Shown one piece after another: positions 52,782-61,442 of a stretch of DNA of 64,000 nt; position 1 is the stretch's first letter; each line of letters opens with the position of its first letter. The translations under genes and the position numbers were made by a program. The notes beneath the pieces were generated by a model. The model saw only the letters and a program-made list of their open reading frames with translations, made no database searches and was not told the origin of the DNA. The stretch covers positions 372,001 to 436,000 of the forward strand of contig NZ_AUAS01000005.1 in the NCBI RefSeq assembly GCF_000428845.1. The letters run 5' to 3'. This stretch comes from Dyadobacter alkalitolerans DSM 23607. Its GTDB lineage: Bacteria > Bacteroidota > Bacteroidia > Cytophagales > Spirosomataceae.

Positions 52782-54095
52782 ATGGATGATTTTATAGCTG
52801 CCCGATCTCAGATGGCCCTTTCGCTGGGCTTTCATATTATATTTTCCTGTATTGGCATGGTCATGCCGTTTTTTATGGCCGTAGCGCATTATTACTGGCT
52901 CAGGACCGGCAACATTGTTTATAAAAACGTCACAAAAGCATGGAGCAAAGGCGTTGCAATTTTCTTCGCGACAGGCGCCGTCTCCGGGACGGTCCTTTCA
53001 TTTGAACTTGGGCTCTTATGGCCGGAATTTATGAAACACGCAGGTCCCATATTTGGAATGCCGTTCTCGCTGGAAGGAACGGCATTTTTTATTGAGGCCA
53101 TTGCCCTGGGTTTTTTCCTTTATGGTTGGGACCGGTTTAACAAATGGTTCCACTGGTTCACCGGCGTCATTGTCGGCGTAAGCGGACTTGCATCCGGAAT
53201 CCTGGTGGTGGCTGCGAATGCGTGGATGAACAGTCCGGCTGGTTTTGATTTTGTCAACGGCCAATACATCAACATTGATCCTATCGAAGCCATGTTCAAT
53301 GACGCCTGGTTTTCGCAGGCACTTCATATGACCATTGCTGCGTTTGTAGCCACGGGTTTTGCGGTTGCGGGCGTACACGCATTCATGATCCTAAAAGGCA
53401 AGAATGTGCTTTTTCATACCAAATCCTTTAAAATAGCCGCAATATTTGGGTGCGTAGCTGCGATTTTGCAACCACTAAGCGGTGATATTTCGGCCAAGGA
53501 TGTGGCCATTCGCCAGCCTGCCAAGCTTGCGGCCATGGAGGCGCATTTCCATACTGAAAAGTCGGCGCCTCTGATCGTCGGCGGCATCCCTGACGAAGAG
53601 AATAAAAAGGTGGATTACGCCATAAAATTGCCTGGCTTCCTGAGCTTTCTGGCACACGGTGATTTTGAATCAGAAGTGACAGGCCTGGATAAAATTCCCG
53701 AAGAAAACCAGCCCCCGGTAGCCATCACGCATTATGCGTTTCAGATTATGGTCGGCATGGGCATGGCAATGATGCTGGTTGCTATCCTTTATTTTATTGC
53801 GCTTTGGAAAAAGAAAAACTGGCTCGCCAGTCCGTGGCTGTTGAAATTGTTCGTTGCAGCAACGCCGCTGGGCTTCATCGCCGTGGAAGCTGGCTGGACC
53901 GTAACAGAAGTGGGCAGACAACCCTGGATCATCCACAACGTCATGCGGACTGCCGACGCCGTAACCCCCATGCCTGGCATAGCCTACTCATTCTACCTTT
54001 TCAGCGCCGTGTATGTCTCATTAGCATTAGTCGTAATTTTCATGCTCTACCGTCAAATCAAAATGGTAGGAACGCTATACGACAAACCGAGATAA
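52782..54095 (+). CDS. cydA: Cytochrome bd quinol oxidase subunit I
   Basis: Haem-bearing subunit of the high-affinity terminal oxidase, 437 residues and about nine membrane helices. The b595/d ligand His18 lies in LGFHIIFSCIGMVMPFFMAVAHY; the quinol/proton residues are in GTAFFIEAIALGFFLYGWDRF; GSAV-type contacts and GRQPWIIHNVMRTADAVTP complete the signature. It is shorter than E. coli CydA (522) because the periplasmic Q-loop insert is missing, as in the cyanide-insensitive oxidase branch. It oxidises quinol and reduces O2 to water with subunit II (cydB), which follows after a 101-bp repeat-bearing gap. Confidence 0.95.
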   Translation: MDDFIAARSQMALSLGFHIIFSCIGMVMPFFMAVAHYYWLRTGNIVYKNVTKAWSKGVAIFFATGAVSGTVLSFELGLLWPEFMKHAGPIFGMPFSLEGTAFFIEAIALGFFLYGWDRFNKWFHWFTGVIVGVSGLASGILVVAANAWMNSPAGFDFVNGQYINIDPIEAMFNDAWFSQALHMTIAAFVATGFAVAGVHAFMILKGKNVLFHTKSFKIAAIFGCVAAILQPLSGDISAKDVAIRQPAKLAAMEAHFHTEKSAPLIVGGIPDEENKKVDYAIKLPGFLSFLAHGDFESEVTGLDKIPEENQPPVAITHYAFQIMVGMGMAMMLVAILYFIALWKKKNWLASPWLLKLFVAATPLGFIAVEAGWTVTEVGRQPWIIHNVMRTADAVTPMPGIAYSFYLFSAVYVSLALVVIFMLYRQIKMVGTLYDKPR

Positions 54096-54108
54096 AGCCA
54101 ACCAAGCA

Positions 54109-54181
54109 CATCGCCCGGCGACCCGGTCAATCATCGCCCGGCGACCCGGTCAATCATTCAATCATCGCCGGCGACCCGGTA
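54109..54181. repeat. Three GC-rich direct repeats between cydA and cydB
   Basis: Units at 54109-54131 and 54132-54154 are identical 23-mers beginning CATCGCCCGGCGACCCGGTC; a third at 54163-54181 lacks one C. An 8-base piece (CATTCAAT) separates units 2 and 3. Each unit carries the self-complementary TCGCC(C)GGCGA, so each may form a small hairpin in the mRNA. There are no spacers, which excludes CRISPR. Confidence 0.85.
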
Positions 54182-54196
54182 ACATTTTAAATTAAA

Positions 54197-55219
54197 ATGC
54201 TCTACATAGTCATCACCTTTCTCTGGACTTCCATCCTCCTCTACCTGCTGCTGGGCGGTGCGGATTATGGCGCCGGGATCATCGAGCTTTTTACGTCACG
54301 TAAAAATAAAGCGGTGACCCGCAAGACATTATACGGCGCTATCGGGCCGATCTGGGAAGCGAACCACATGTGGCTGATCATTGCCATCGTGATCCTGTTT
54401 GTAGGTTTTCCGGTGATTTATTCAACCATGTCTGTGCACCTGCATATCCCGCTTACCATCATGCTTCTGGGCATTATAGCACGTGGGACAGCCTTTACTT
54501 TCCGACATTATGACGCGGTTGTAGATGATATGCAGTATTTATACAACACGATATTTGCCATATCGAGCTTCATAACGCCCCTATTTCTGGGCATCATTGC
54601 AGGAAGCGCCGTTTCCGGCCACATTGATCCACAGGCTGACACCTTCCTTTCAGCTTATATTTTCAGCTGGCTGCATTGGTTTGGGGTTTCGGTCGGCCTG
54701 TTCACTGTAGCAATTTGCGGTTTTTTGGCTTCTGTATATCTGATCGGTGAAACGGATAATGATCAGGACCGGTTGCGCTTTGCACACAAAGCGCAGTTTT
54801 TCAATATTGCTGCCGTCATATGCGGGATACTCGTCTTTATTGCCGCCTATATCGAACACATTCCGCTGATCGACTGGGTCTTTGGAAACTGGGTCGGGCG
54901 GATCGCCATTGTTTCTGCTACGCTTTCGCTGGTTTGGATGTGGTCGCTGCTTTACCAGGGCAAGCTTGCTCTGTTGCGGCCGCTTGCAGGATTTCAGGTG
55001 ACAATGATCTTGCTGACAACCACTTACAAGCATTTCCCTAACATTGTAATCTTAAAAGGAGGCGGTTATTTATCACTGCTGGAACACAGCGGGCAGGAGA
55101 AAACAATGGAGGCGCTGGCACTCGCATTGCTGATCGGCAGCGTTTTCATTCTTCCTGCATTGTTCTACCTGATTTACAGCTTTCAGAAAAAACCTTTGGA
55201 GTACGGGACCGAACATTAG
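54197..55219 (+). CDS. cydB: Cytochrome bd quinol oxidase subunit II
   Basis: Membrane subunit of 340 residues with about eight helices that pairs with CydA. Signature: LLLGGADYGAGIIELFTSRK, IGPIWEANHMWLIIAIVILFVGFPVIYSTMS, GIIARGTAFTFRHYD and FITPLFLGIIAGSAVSG. No CydX-like small protein gene is recognised after it. Expression with cydA may be modulated by the repeats between them. Confidence 0.95.
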   Translation: MLYIVITFLWTSILLYLLLGGADYGAGIIELFTSRKNKAVTRKTLYGAIGPIWEANHMWLIIAIVILFVGFPVIYSTMSVHLHIPLTIMLLGIIARGTAFTFRHYDAVVDDMQYLYNTIFAISSFITPLFLGIIAGSAVSGHIDPQADTFLSAYIFSWLHWFGVSVGLFTVAICGFLASVYLIGETDNDQDRLRFAHKAQFFNIAAVICGILVFIAAYIEHIPLIDWVFGNWVGRIAIVSATLSLVWMWSLLYQGKLALLRPLAGFQVTMILLTTTYKHFPNIVILKGGGYLSLLEHSGQEKTMEALALALLIGSVFILPALFYLIYSFQKKPLEYGTEH

Positions 55220-55342
55220 CCAATGAATCAACCATAGCGGCCGTTCGCACATCCGAAAGGCGGCCTTTTCTCAATTACCAATACTTTGGAATGCGAGAAA
55301 AGTGCAATAGGCTTTGCATTAAAAGTGCCTCGCCCGCCTGGT

Positions 55343-56092
55343 ATGATCAAAATTCTAATTGTTGATGATGAACAAAAGGCAAGGAGTTTCCTGCATCGGC
55401 TGATCATCGAGTTTGTCCCGGAAGTGTCTGAAATCCGCTTCGCTGCGTCAGCGGCCAAAGCACGGGAGCTATTGACTGACTATGAGCCTGATATTGCATT
55501 TCTGAATATTGAAATGGCTTATCAAAACGGGTTTCAATTGCTGATAAGTTTGACAAATCCGCAGTTTGAGGTCATTTTCACAACCAGCCAGAGTAAATAT
55601 GCCATTCAGGCTCTTCGGTTCAGTGCGCTGGATTATCTGATGAAACCCATTGACCCGAAAGAACTCGTCGGTGCGATCCAGCGCTATCTCGTGAAGCGCA
55701 ATATGAAGCCCAGAAGGCCAAAGACATATGAGCATTTCATAGGCAGCGCGGAGAAAAAAGACTCCAAAGAGTTCCGGCTGACGGTTAGCTCTAGTAAGGG
55801 CGTTTTCTTTTTCCCGCTTGCTGAGATTATCCGCATCGAGTCCGACCGCAACTACTCGGTTATCCATTTCACGGATCAAGTAAAACCTTTTGTTGCTACC
55901 AAAACGCTTAAATATTTTGAGTACATTCTCGAACAATTTAAATTCATCCGGACGCACAAATCCCACCTGGTTAATGCTGAGCATGTTATCCGTATCTCCA
56001 ACGGCAATGATTTTGTTGTGCTTTCTGATGGGACAAGAATAGAGGTTTCGCGGAGAAAAAGAGAAGTCCTGATAAGGTTGCTGAATGTGTAA
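55343..56092 (+). CDS. LytTR response regulator with Asn at the phosphoacceptor position
   Basis: Regulator of 249 residues with a receiver domain (1-120) and a LytTR DNA-binding domain (~145-248; FFFPLAEIIRIESDRNYSVIHF, FEYILEQFKFIRTHKSHLVNAEHV, VVLSDGTRIEVSRRKREVL). The acidic pair is VDDE (8-9), and KPI carries the conserved Lys, but the phosphoacceptor motif reads FLNIEM: residue 55 is Asn (codon AAT, 55505-55507) where Asp is expected. The following Pro is also absent. It probably acts without phosphorylation. No sensor kinase lies beside it. I use the ATG at 55343, since the open frame to 55286 adds an unrelated leader. Confidence 0.9.
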   Translation: MIKILIVDDEQKARSFLHRLIIEFVPEVSEIRFAASAAKARELLTDYEPDIAFLNIEMAYQNGFQLLISLTNPQFEVIFTTSQSKYAIQALRFSALDYLMKPIDPKELVGAIQRYLVKRNMKPRRPKTYEHFIGSAEKKDSKEFRLTVSSSKGVFFFPLAEIIRIESDRNYSVIHFTDQVKPFVATKTLKYFEYILEQFKFIRTHKSHLVNAEHVIRISNGNDFVVLSDGTRIEVSRRKREVLIRLLNV

Positions 56093-56192
56093 TTGGGTGA
56101 TAAATTGCCAAAAGAATTCGGCCCTTGTCAAGTAGATACGCGGCGAAGCGACGTTACTATATCTTGTTATTAATTACTAACTACGGACCTCT

Positions 56193-57446
56193 ATGACCGA
56201 TCGTAAAACACGGCTGGCTATCATTCTCATTACTTCTTTATTTTTTCTTTGGGGTTTCGCCCTTAATCTCAACCCTATCCTCATTCCGCATTTAAAGAAA
56301 GCATGTCAGCTAAGTGACTTTCAATCAGCACTAATCGATTCGGCTTCTTATATCGCTTACTTTCTGATTGCATTGCCTGCCGGACTTTTTATGAAAAGGT
56401 TCGGTTACAAAGCCGGGATCACGTTGGGGCTGCTTTTGTTTGCATTTGGCACATTCCTATTTTATCCAGCCGCCGAAATGAGGCATTTCGGCTTCTTCCT
56501 GTTTGCCTTATTCGTGATTGCAAGCGGTTTAACATTGCTGGAGACGGCTGCTAACCCATACATAACCGTTCTGGGAGACAGTGAATCGGCTACGCAGCGA
56601 CTTAATTTCGCACAGTCATTCAATGGTTTAGCGGCATTTTTAGCGCCGTTAATGGGCGGGACTTTTATCCTCTCGGGAAAAACACTCTCTGAACAGGAAG
56701 AGCAATCCATGTCTGCGGACCAGCTGAACAGTTACCTCAATGCAGAAGCTTCTTCGGTTCAAATACCCTTTCTTGTGATAGGAATTGTGGTTTTGTTGGT
56801 TGCGGTAATGATCTGGCGCACGCAATTGCCGGAAATCAAGGAGGAAACGGACGACAGCGGTAAGATCAGCGGCTCGATATGGTCAGAAAAAAACCTGATT
56901 TTAGGAGTTATAGCACAGTTTTTCTACGTTGGTGCGCAAGTTTGTATCAGCAGTTTCTTTATTCGTTTTTCAGATAAAGTCGCAGGCATTGATGAAAAAA
57001 CGGCCGCATATGTGCTGTCCGGAGCATTTTTAAGCTTTATGATCGGCCGGTTTATAGGCACTTATCTGATGCGATTTGTAGCTCCGCCGCGCTTACTGGC
57101 ACTTTACAGCATTATTAATGTTGCATTGCTCATCCTGGCCGTCCTTACCGAAGGCATGGTTGCGGTATATGCATTGGTAGGCGTGCAGTTTTTCATGTCC
57201 ATTATGTTCCCGACGATTTTTGCGCTCAGTATCCGCGGACTGGGAGAACAGACCAAAATCGGGTCTTCACTGGTTATTATGTCGATCGTTGGCGGCGCGA
57301 TTTTCCCGGTTATTATGGGTCAGGTTTCTGATATTTCGTCGATACAAACGGCCTATATTGTTCCGGCGGTCTGCTTCCTGGTGGTTCTTTATTTTGCGAT
57401 CAAAAACAATTCAATTAAACATGTGACGCTGGGTGCTTCCCATTAA
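56193..57446 (+). CDS. fucP: FucP-like MFS sugar:proton symporter
   Basis: Inner-membrane carrier of 417 residues with 12 predicted helices, of the fucose/galactose/glucose H+ symporter group. The first helix reads FFLWGFALNLNPILIPHLKKACQL and helix 4 GLTLLETAANPYITVLG (Glu117, equivalent of the functional Glu135 of E. coli FucP). The position of E. coli FucP Asp46 is Pro28 here. Placement before an L-fucose-dehydrogenase-like SDR and a zinc dehydrogenase suggests L-fucose or a related sugar as substrate. Confidence 0.82.
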   Translation: MTDRKTRLAIILITSLFFLWGFALNLNPILIPHLKKACQLSDFQSALIDSASYIAYFLIALPAGLFMKRFGYKAGITLGLLLFAFGTFLFYPAAEMRHFGFFLFALFVIASGLTLLETAANPYITVLGDSESATQRLNFAQSFNGLAAFLAPLMGGTFILSGKTLSEQEEQSMSADQLNSYLNAEASSVQIPFLVIGIVVLLVAVMIWRTQLPEIKEETDDSGKISGSIWSEKNLILGVIAQFFYVGAQVCISSFFIRFSDKVAGIDEKTAAYVLSGAFLSFMIGRFIGTYLMRFVAPPRLLALYSIINVALLILAVLTEGMVAVYALVGVQFFMSIMFPTIFALSIRGLGEQTKIGSSLVIMSIVGGAIFPVIMGQVSDISSIQTAYIVPAVCFLVVLYFAIKNNSIKHVTLGASH

Positions 57447-57479
57447 AAGTCGTCCGTATTCTTGCTAACATTCTCTATT

Positions 57480-58268
57480 ATGGATTTACAATTAAAAGAT
57501 AAAGTCGTTATCGTAACGGGTGGCGCAAAAGGGATTGGTGAAGGCATTGTGCATGTGCTGGCCAACGAGGGCGCTATTCCGGTTATAGTTGGCCGCAATG
57601 CTGCTGATAATCAAAAATTGGTTGACGAGCTTTCCGCCAAAGGCACGTCCTCATTCCAGGTGGTTGCCGAGCTTACCAGGCCCGAAGCTTGCGAGCAGGC
57701 CGTTGCAGCCGTTTTAGAAAAATTCGGCCGCATCGACGGGCTGGTGAACAACGCAGGTGTAAATGACGGCGTGGGTCTTGAAAGTGGTAATTATGAAGCG
57801 TTTATGGCTTCGCTGCATAAAAATGTCGTGCATTACTATCTCATGGCACATTACGCATTGCCAGCATTAAAAGCTTCCAAAGGTTCCATTGTCAATATCA
57901 GTTCAAAAACCGCTGATACAGGCCAGGGAGGCACATCTGCGTATGCTGCATCCAACGGCGGACGCAATGCACTTACCCGTGAGTGGGCAGTGGAGCTTCT
58001 GAAATATGGCATCCGTGTCAATTCGGTGATTGTGGCTGAATGCTGGACGCCGCTTTATGAAAGATGGATCGAAACTCTGCCCAATCCGCAGGAAAAGCTG
58101 GCTTCCATCACGGCGCACATTCCATTGGAAAACCGGATGACAACGGCCGAAGAAATCGCTAACATGACTGTTTTTCTGCTATCACAACGTTCAAGTCATA
58201 CAACAGGCCAGCTGATTTATGTGGACGGCGGTTATGTTCATCTGGACCGTGCATTGGCTAATTCTTAA
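57480..58268 (+). CDS. SDR-family dehydrogenase, probable L-fucose dehydrogenase
   Basis: Short-chain dehydrogenase of 262 residues. The N-terminus MDLQLKDKVVIVTGGAKGIGEG and segments VNNAGVNDGVGLE, HYYLMAHYALPALKASKGSIVNISSKTADTGQGGTS, WTPLYERWIETLPNPQEKL, SSHTTGQLIYVDGGYVHLDRAL closely follow bacterial L-fucose dehydrogenases as I know them. These oxidise L-fucose to L-fuconolactone for a non-phosphorylating route. The catalytic Tyr155 is present (SAYAASN), but the usual YxxxK Lys is Asn159. I start at the ATG at 57480, as the longer frame adds only MLTFSI. It lies 33 bases after the carrier gene and is probably cotranscribed. Confidence 0.8.
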   Translation: MDLQLKDKVVIVTGGAKGIGEGIVHVLANEGAIPVIVGRNAADNQKLVDELSAKGTSSFQVVAELTRPEACEQAVAAVLEKFGRIDGLVNNAGVNDGVGLESGNYEAFMASLHKNVVHYYLMAHYALPALKASKGSIVNISSKTADTGQGGTSAYAASNGGRNALTREWAVELLKYGIRVNSVIVAECWTPLYERWIETLPNPQEKLASITAHIPLENRMTTAEEIANMTVFLLSQRSSHTTGQLIYVDGGYVHLDRALANS

Positions 58269-58306
58269 TATTCTCAACGTAAAATAGAAGTTAATTCCAT
58301 TCAGCT

Positions 58307-59323
58307 ATGGAGGTTTTGGTTTGTACAACACCAGGGGAATTTACTTATCAGCAGGCAGAAAAACCAGCGTTAACCCCGAGGAATACCATTATAAAGATTA
58401 AAAGGATCGGCATTTGCGGGACAGATCTGCATGCTTTTGAGGGAACGCAGCCTTTTTTCAATTATCCGCGCATTCTCGGTCATGAACTGGCCGGGGAAAT
58501 TGTCGAAACGGACGGAGCGCCGGGGTTTTCGGTTGGTGAAGCAGTGACTTTTATTCCTTATTTCAATTGTGGCAAATGCATTGCCTGCCGGAACAATAAG
58601 CCTAATTGCTGCACGAGCATCCGGGTTTCCGGTGTCCATATTGATGGCGGGATGTCTGAATATTTATCGGTTCCCTCCTATTCGCTCGTGCATGGAAATG
58701 GTTTGAGCTTTGATGAATTGGCGCTTGTAGAAATGCTTTCGATCGGCGCGCACGGGATCAGGCGGGCAAATGTGGAGCCAAATGAAACGGTGCTGGTCGT
58801 GGGTGCCGGGCCGATCGGGCTAGGAACGATGGAATTCGCACGCATTGCCGGGGCGAATGTGATTGCGCTGGATATTAATGATGGAAGATTAGCGTTCTGC
58901 CGTGAAAAACTGGGCGTAGCGCATACGATCAATGCATTGAATGACAATGCTTTGGAAAAAATAGCCGAGATCACAAATGGCGACATGCCTACGGTGATCG
59001 TGGATGCAACAGGCAATCTGAGAGCGATTAACACTGCATTCAGCTATCTGGCACATGGCGGCAGATATGTGCTTGTAGGCCTCCAAAAAGGGGATATCAG
59101 TTTCAGTCATCCCGAATTCCACAAGCGGGAAGCCACATTAATGAGCAGCCGTAACGCAACCCGCGCTGATTTTGAGCATGTGATCAGCAGCATGAAAAAC
59201 GGCTTTATCGATCCTACCACTTACATTACGCACCGGGTGGCTTTTGGTCAGGTTAAGGACGAGTTTGAAGGCTGGCTGGATCCTGCCAATGGTGTGATCA
59301 AGGCGATGGTTTCTGTGGACTGA
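58307..59323 (+). CDS. Zinc-dependent medium-chain alcohol/polyol dehydrogenase
   Basis: MDR-family dehydrogenase of 338 residues. Catalytic zinc ligands: Cys37 (ICGTD), His59 and Glu60 (LGHELAG). Structural zinc cysteines: 88, 91, 94 and 102 (NCGKCIACRNNKPNCC). NAD site: VLVVGAGPIGLGTMEFARIAGANVIALDI. It resembles the galactonate/sorbitol/threonine dehydrogenase group. As the third gene of the fucP-SDR cluster it likely oxidises a hydroxy-acid or sugar in a fucose pathway. The downstream genes of that pathway (lactonase, dehydratase, aldolase) are not in this window. Confidence 0.83.
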   Translation: MEVLVCTTPGEFTYQQAEKPALTPRNTIIKIKRIGICGTDLHAFEGTQPFFNYPRILGHELAGEIVETDGAPGFSVGEAVTFIPYFNCGKCIACRNNKPNCCTSIRVSGVHIDGGMSEYLSVPSYSLVHGNGLSFDELALVEMLSIGAHGIRRANVEPNETVLVVGAGPIGLGTMEFARIAGANVIALDINDGRLAFCREKLGVAHTINALNDNALEKIAEITNGDMPTVIVDATGNLRAINTAFSYLAHGGRYVLVGLQKGDISFSHPEFHKREATLMSSRNATRADFEHVISSMKNGFIDPTTYITHRVAFGQVKDEFEGWLDPANGVIKAMVSVD

Positions 59324-59344
59324 GCCGTTTGTTTTATTGTAATT

Positions 59345-59382
59345 TAAAAATGCCTGACTGTTTCGGATCAGGCATTTTGCTT
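59345..59382 (+). terminator. Intrinsic terminator after the fucose cluster
   Basis: Perfect 11-bp stem AAAATGCCTGA / TCAGGCATTTT (59347-59357, 59368-59378) with a 10-base loop, then GCTTTC. Confidence 0.8.
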
Positions 59383-59432
59383 TCATTTAGGGTGCGTATT
59401 TGCGTTAAGTTTGAACTTCAATGAGAAAAGCT

Positions 59433-59462
59433 GTTGAAATATTAATTACCCTCGTAATTTTG
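59433..59462 (+). promoter_or_regulatory. Candidate promoter of lepA
   Basis: GTTG (59433-59436), 18 bases, then TAATTTTG (59455-59462), an exact TAnnTTTG match with near-canonical spacing, 55 bases before the lepA ATG. Confidence 0.5.
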
Positions 59463-59517
59463 CAGGTGTTTTGCCTCAGACTTTTACGAGCCAAACATTG
59501 GAACAGTAACTACTTTC

Positions 59518-61305
59518 ATGAAGAAAATCCGTAATTTTTGCATCATTGCCCATATTGACCACGGGAAAAGCACACTGGCAGACCGATTGCTGGAATTTAC
59601 AAATACTGTAAGCAAACGCGAAATGCAGGCCCAGTTACTCGATAACATGGACCTGGAACGCGAGCGCGGCATCACGATCAAGAGCCACGCCATCCAAATG
59701 ACTTATCCTTACAAGGGAGAAGAATATACATTTAACCTTATCGATACGCCGGGCCACGTTGACTTTTCATACGAGGTTTCGCGCTCCATTGCTGCCTGCG
59801 AAGGCGCATTGCTGCTCGTAGATGCATCGCAGGGAACGGAAGCCCAGACGATCTCGAACTTATATCTGGCGATCAACCACGACCTGGTGATCATTCCGGT
59901 TTTGAATAAAATAGATTTGCCAGGCGCTATGCCTGAGGAAATTAAGGATGAAATGGTCGATCTGCTCGGTTGCGATCGGGATGACATCATTCCTGCCAGT
60001 GGCAAAGAAGGAATCGGTATCGAGGCCATTCTGAATGCGATTGTTGAGCGAATTCCTGCGCCGGTTGGCGATCCGAAAGCACCCTTGCAAGCATTAATCT
60101 TTGACTCGGTCTTTAATTCATACCGTGGGATCGAAGTTATTTTCCGGGTTAAAAACGGGACGATCCGAAAAGGCGATCGCGTTAAATTTATGGCGACGGG
60201 CAAAGAATACATTGCCGACGAGATCGGAACGCTCGGTCTACAACAAATACCAAAACAAGTGGTGGAATGCGGCGACGTAGGTTACCTGATTTCGGGAATT
60301 AAAGTAGCGAAGGAGGTAAAAGTAGGCGACACATTTACGCATATCGACAGGCCTGCAAGTGAAGGAATCGTTGGTTTTTCAGAAGTTAAGCCGATGGTTT
60401 TCGCCGGGATTTATCCGGTTGACACGAGCGAGTTCGAAGAGTTGCGTGAGGCCATGGAAAAGCTGCAACTAAATGATGCTGCGCTTGTTTGGGAACCGGA
60501 AACATCTGCGGCATTGGGCTTTGGCTTCCGTTGCGGATTCCTCGGAATGCTGCATATGGAGATCGTTCAGGAACGTCTGGAACGTGAGTTTGATATGACC
60601 GTGATCACGACCGTCCCATCCGTGCAGTTCCGCGTTACCAATACGAAGAATCAGCTATTGAATATCAGCGCACCTTCGGAAATGCCTGATCCTAACCACA
60701 TTAATTCGATTGAGGAACCATATATCAATGCACAAATCATCACGAAATCCGATTACATCGGCGCGATCCTGAACTTGTGTATGGACAAACGTGGCATTCT
60801 TAAAAACCAGGTTTACCTGACTTCGGAACGCGTTGAGCTTCAATTTCTTATTCCGCTTGCGGAGGTTGTTTTTGATTTCTTTGATAAACTAAAAACAATT
60901 TCCCGCGGTTATGCTTCCCTGGACTACGAACTGGCGGGTTACCAGGAATCGGACATGGTGAAACTGGACGTCATGCTGAATGGCGAGCCTGTGGATGCAC
61001 TTTCGGCTATTGTTCACCGTTCAAAATCGTATGAATGGGGCAAAAAGCTTTGCGAAAAGTTAAGGGAACTGATCCCGCGTCAGATGTTTGAAATCGCTAT
61101 CCAGGCGGCCATCGGTCAAAAGATCATTGCGCGTGAAACGGTGAAAGCAATGCGTAAAGACGTTTTGGCGAAATGCTATGGCGGTGATATTTCCCGTAAA
61201 AGAAAGCTTTTGGAGAAGCAGAAAAAGGGTAAAAAACGTATGCGCCAGGTTGGTAATGTGGAAATTCCGCAGGAGGCGTTTATGGCCGTATTGAAAATCA
61301 ATTGA
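59518..61305 (+). CDS. lepA: Elongation factor 4 (back-translocating GTPase LepA)
   Basis: Ribosome-associated translational GTPase of 595 residues. G-domain motifs: G1 [10 protein letters not shown]3 [16 protein letters not shown]4 NKIDLP. Domain II and III are followed by the LepA-specific C-terminal domain ([87 protein letters not shown]). Length and motifs are standard. It is monocistronic with its own promoter. Confidence 0.98.
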   Translation: MKKIRNFCIIAHIDHGKSTLADRLLEFTNTVSKREMQAQLLDNMDLERERGITIKSHAIQMTYPYKGEEYTFNLIDTPGHVDFSYEVSRSIAACEGALLLVDASQGTEAQTISNLYLAINHDLVIIPVLNKIDLPGAMPEEIKDEMVDLLGCDRDDIIPASGKEGIGIEAILNAIVERIPAPVGDPKAPLQALIFDSVFNSYRGIEVIFRVKNGTIRKGDRVKFMATGKEYIADEIGTLGLQQIPKQVVECGDVGYLISGIKVAKEVKVGDTFTHIDRPASEGIVGFSEVKPMVFAGIYPVDTSEFEELREAMEKLQLNDAALVWEPETSAALGFGFRCGFLGMLHMEIVQERLEREFDMTVITTVPSVQFRVTNTKNQLLNISAPSEMPDPNHINSIEEPYINAQIITKSDYIGAILNLCMDKRGILKNQVYLTSERVELQFLIPLAEVVFDFFDKLKTISRGYASLDYELAGYQESDMVKLDVMLNGEPVDALSAIVHRSKSYEWGKKLCEKLRELIPRQMFEIAIQAAIGQKIIARETVKAMRKDVLAKCYGGDISRKRKLLEKQKKGKKRMRQVGNVEIPQEAFMAVLKIN

Positions 61306-61384
61306 TTAAATCATAAATATTCAGCCGAGCGCTGTCTTGGTCAATTTTATGGCGTGAAAGGCAAGACCTATCCGCGTTTTGTTG

Positions 61385-61392
61385 TAATTTTG
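61385..61392 (+). promoter_or_regulatory. Candidate -7 element upstream of the dehydrogenase E2 gene
   Basis: TAATTTTG, an exact TAnnTTTG match 50 bases before the ATG at 61443. No matching -33 element was found. Confidence 0.4.
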
Positions 61393-61442
61393 ACTGAATT
61401 CTAATTTTTAGACCAAGAAACTAAAATACCTTAACAAGCGAT

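Noticed and set aside
54109..54181. Possible mini CRISPR array between cydA and cydB
   Set aside because: Units 1 and 2 abut with no spacer and only 8 bases separate units 2 and 3; there are no cas genes.
55238..55270. Terminator hairpin after cydB
   Set aside because: Only five continuous pairs (GGCCG / CGGCC) with a bulged extension and a short TTTT; too weak to list as a terminator.
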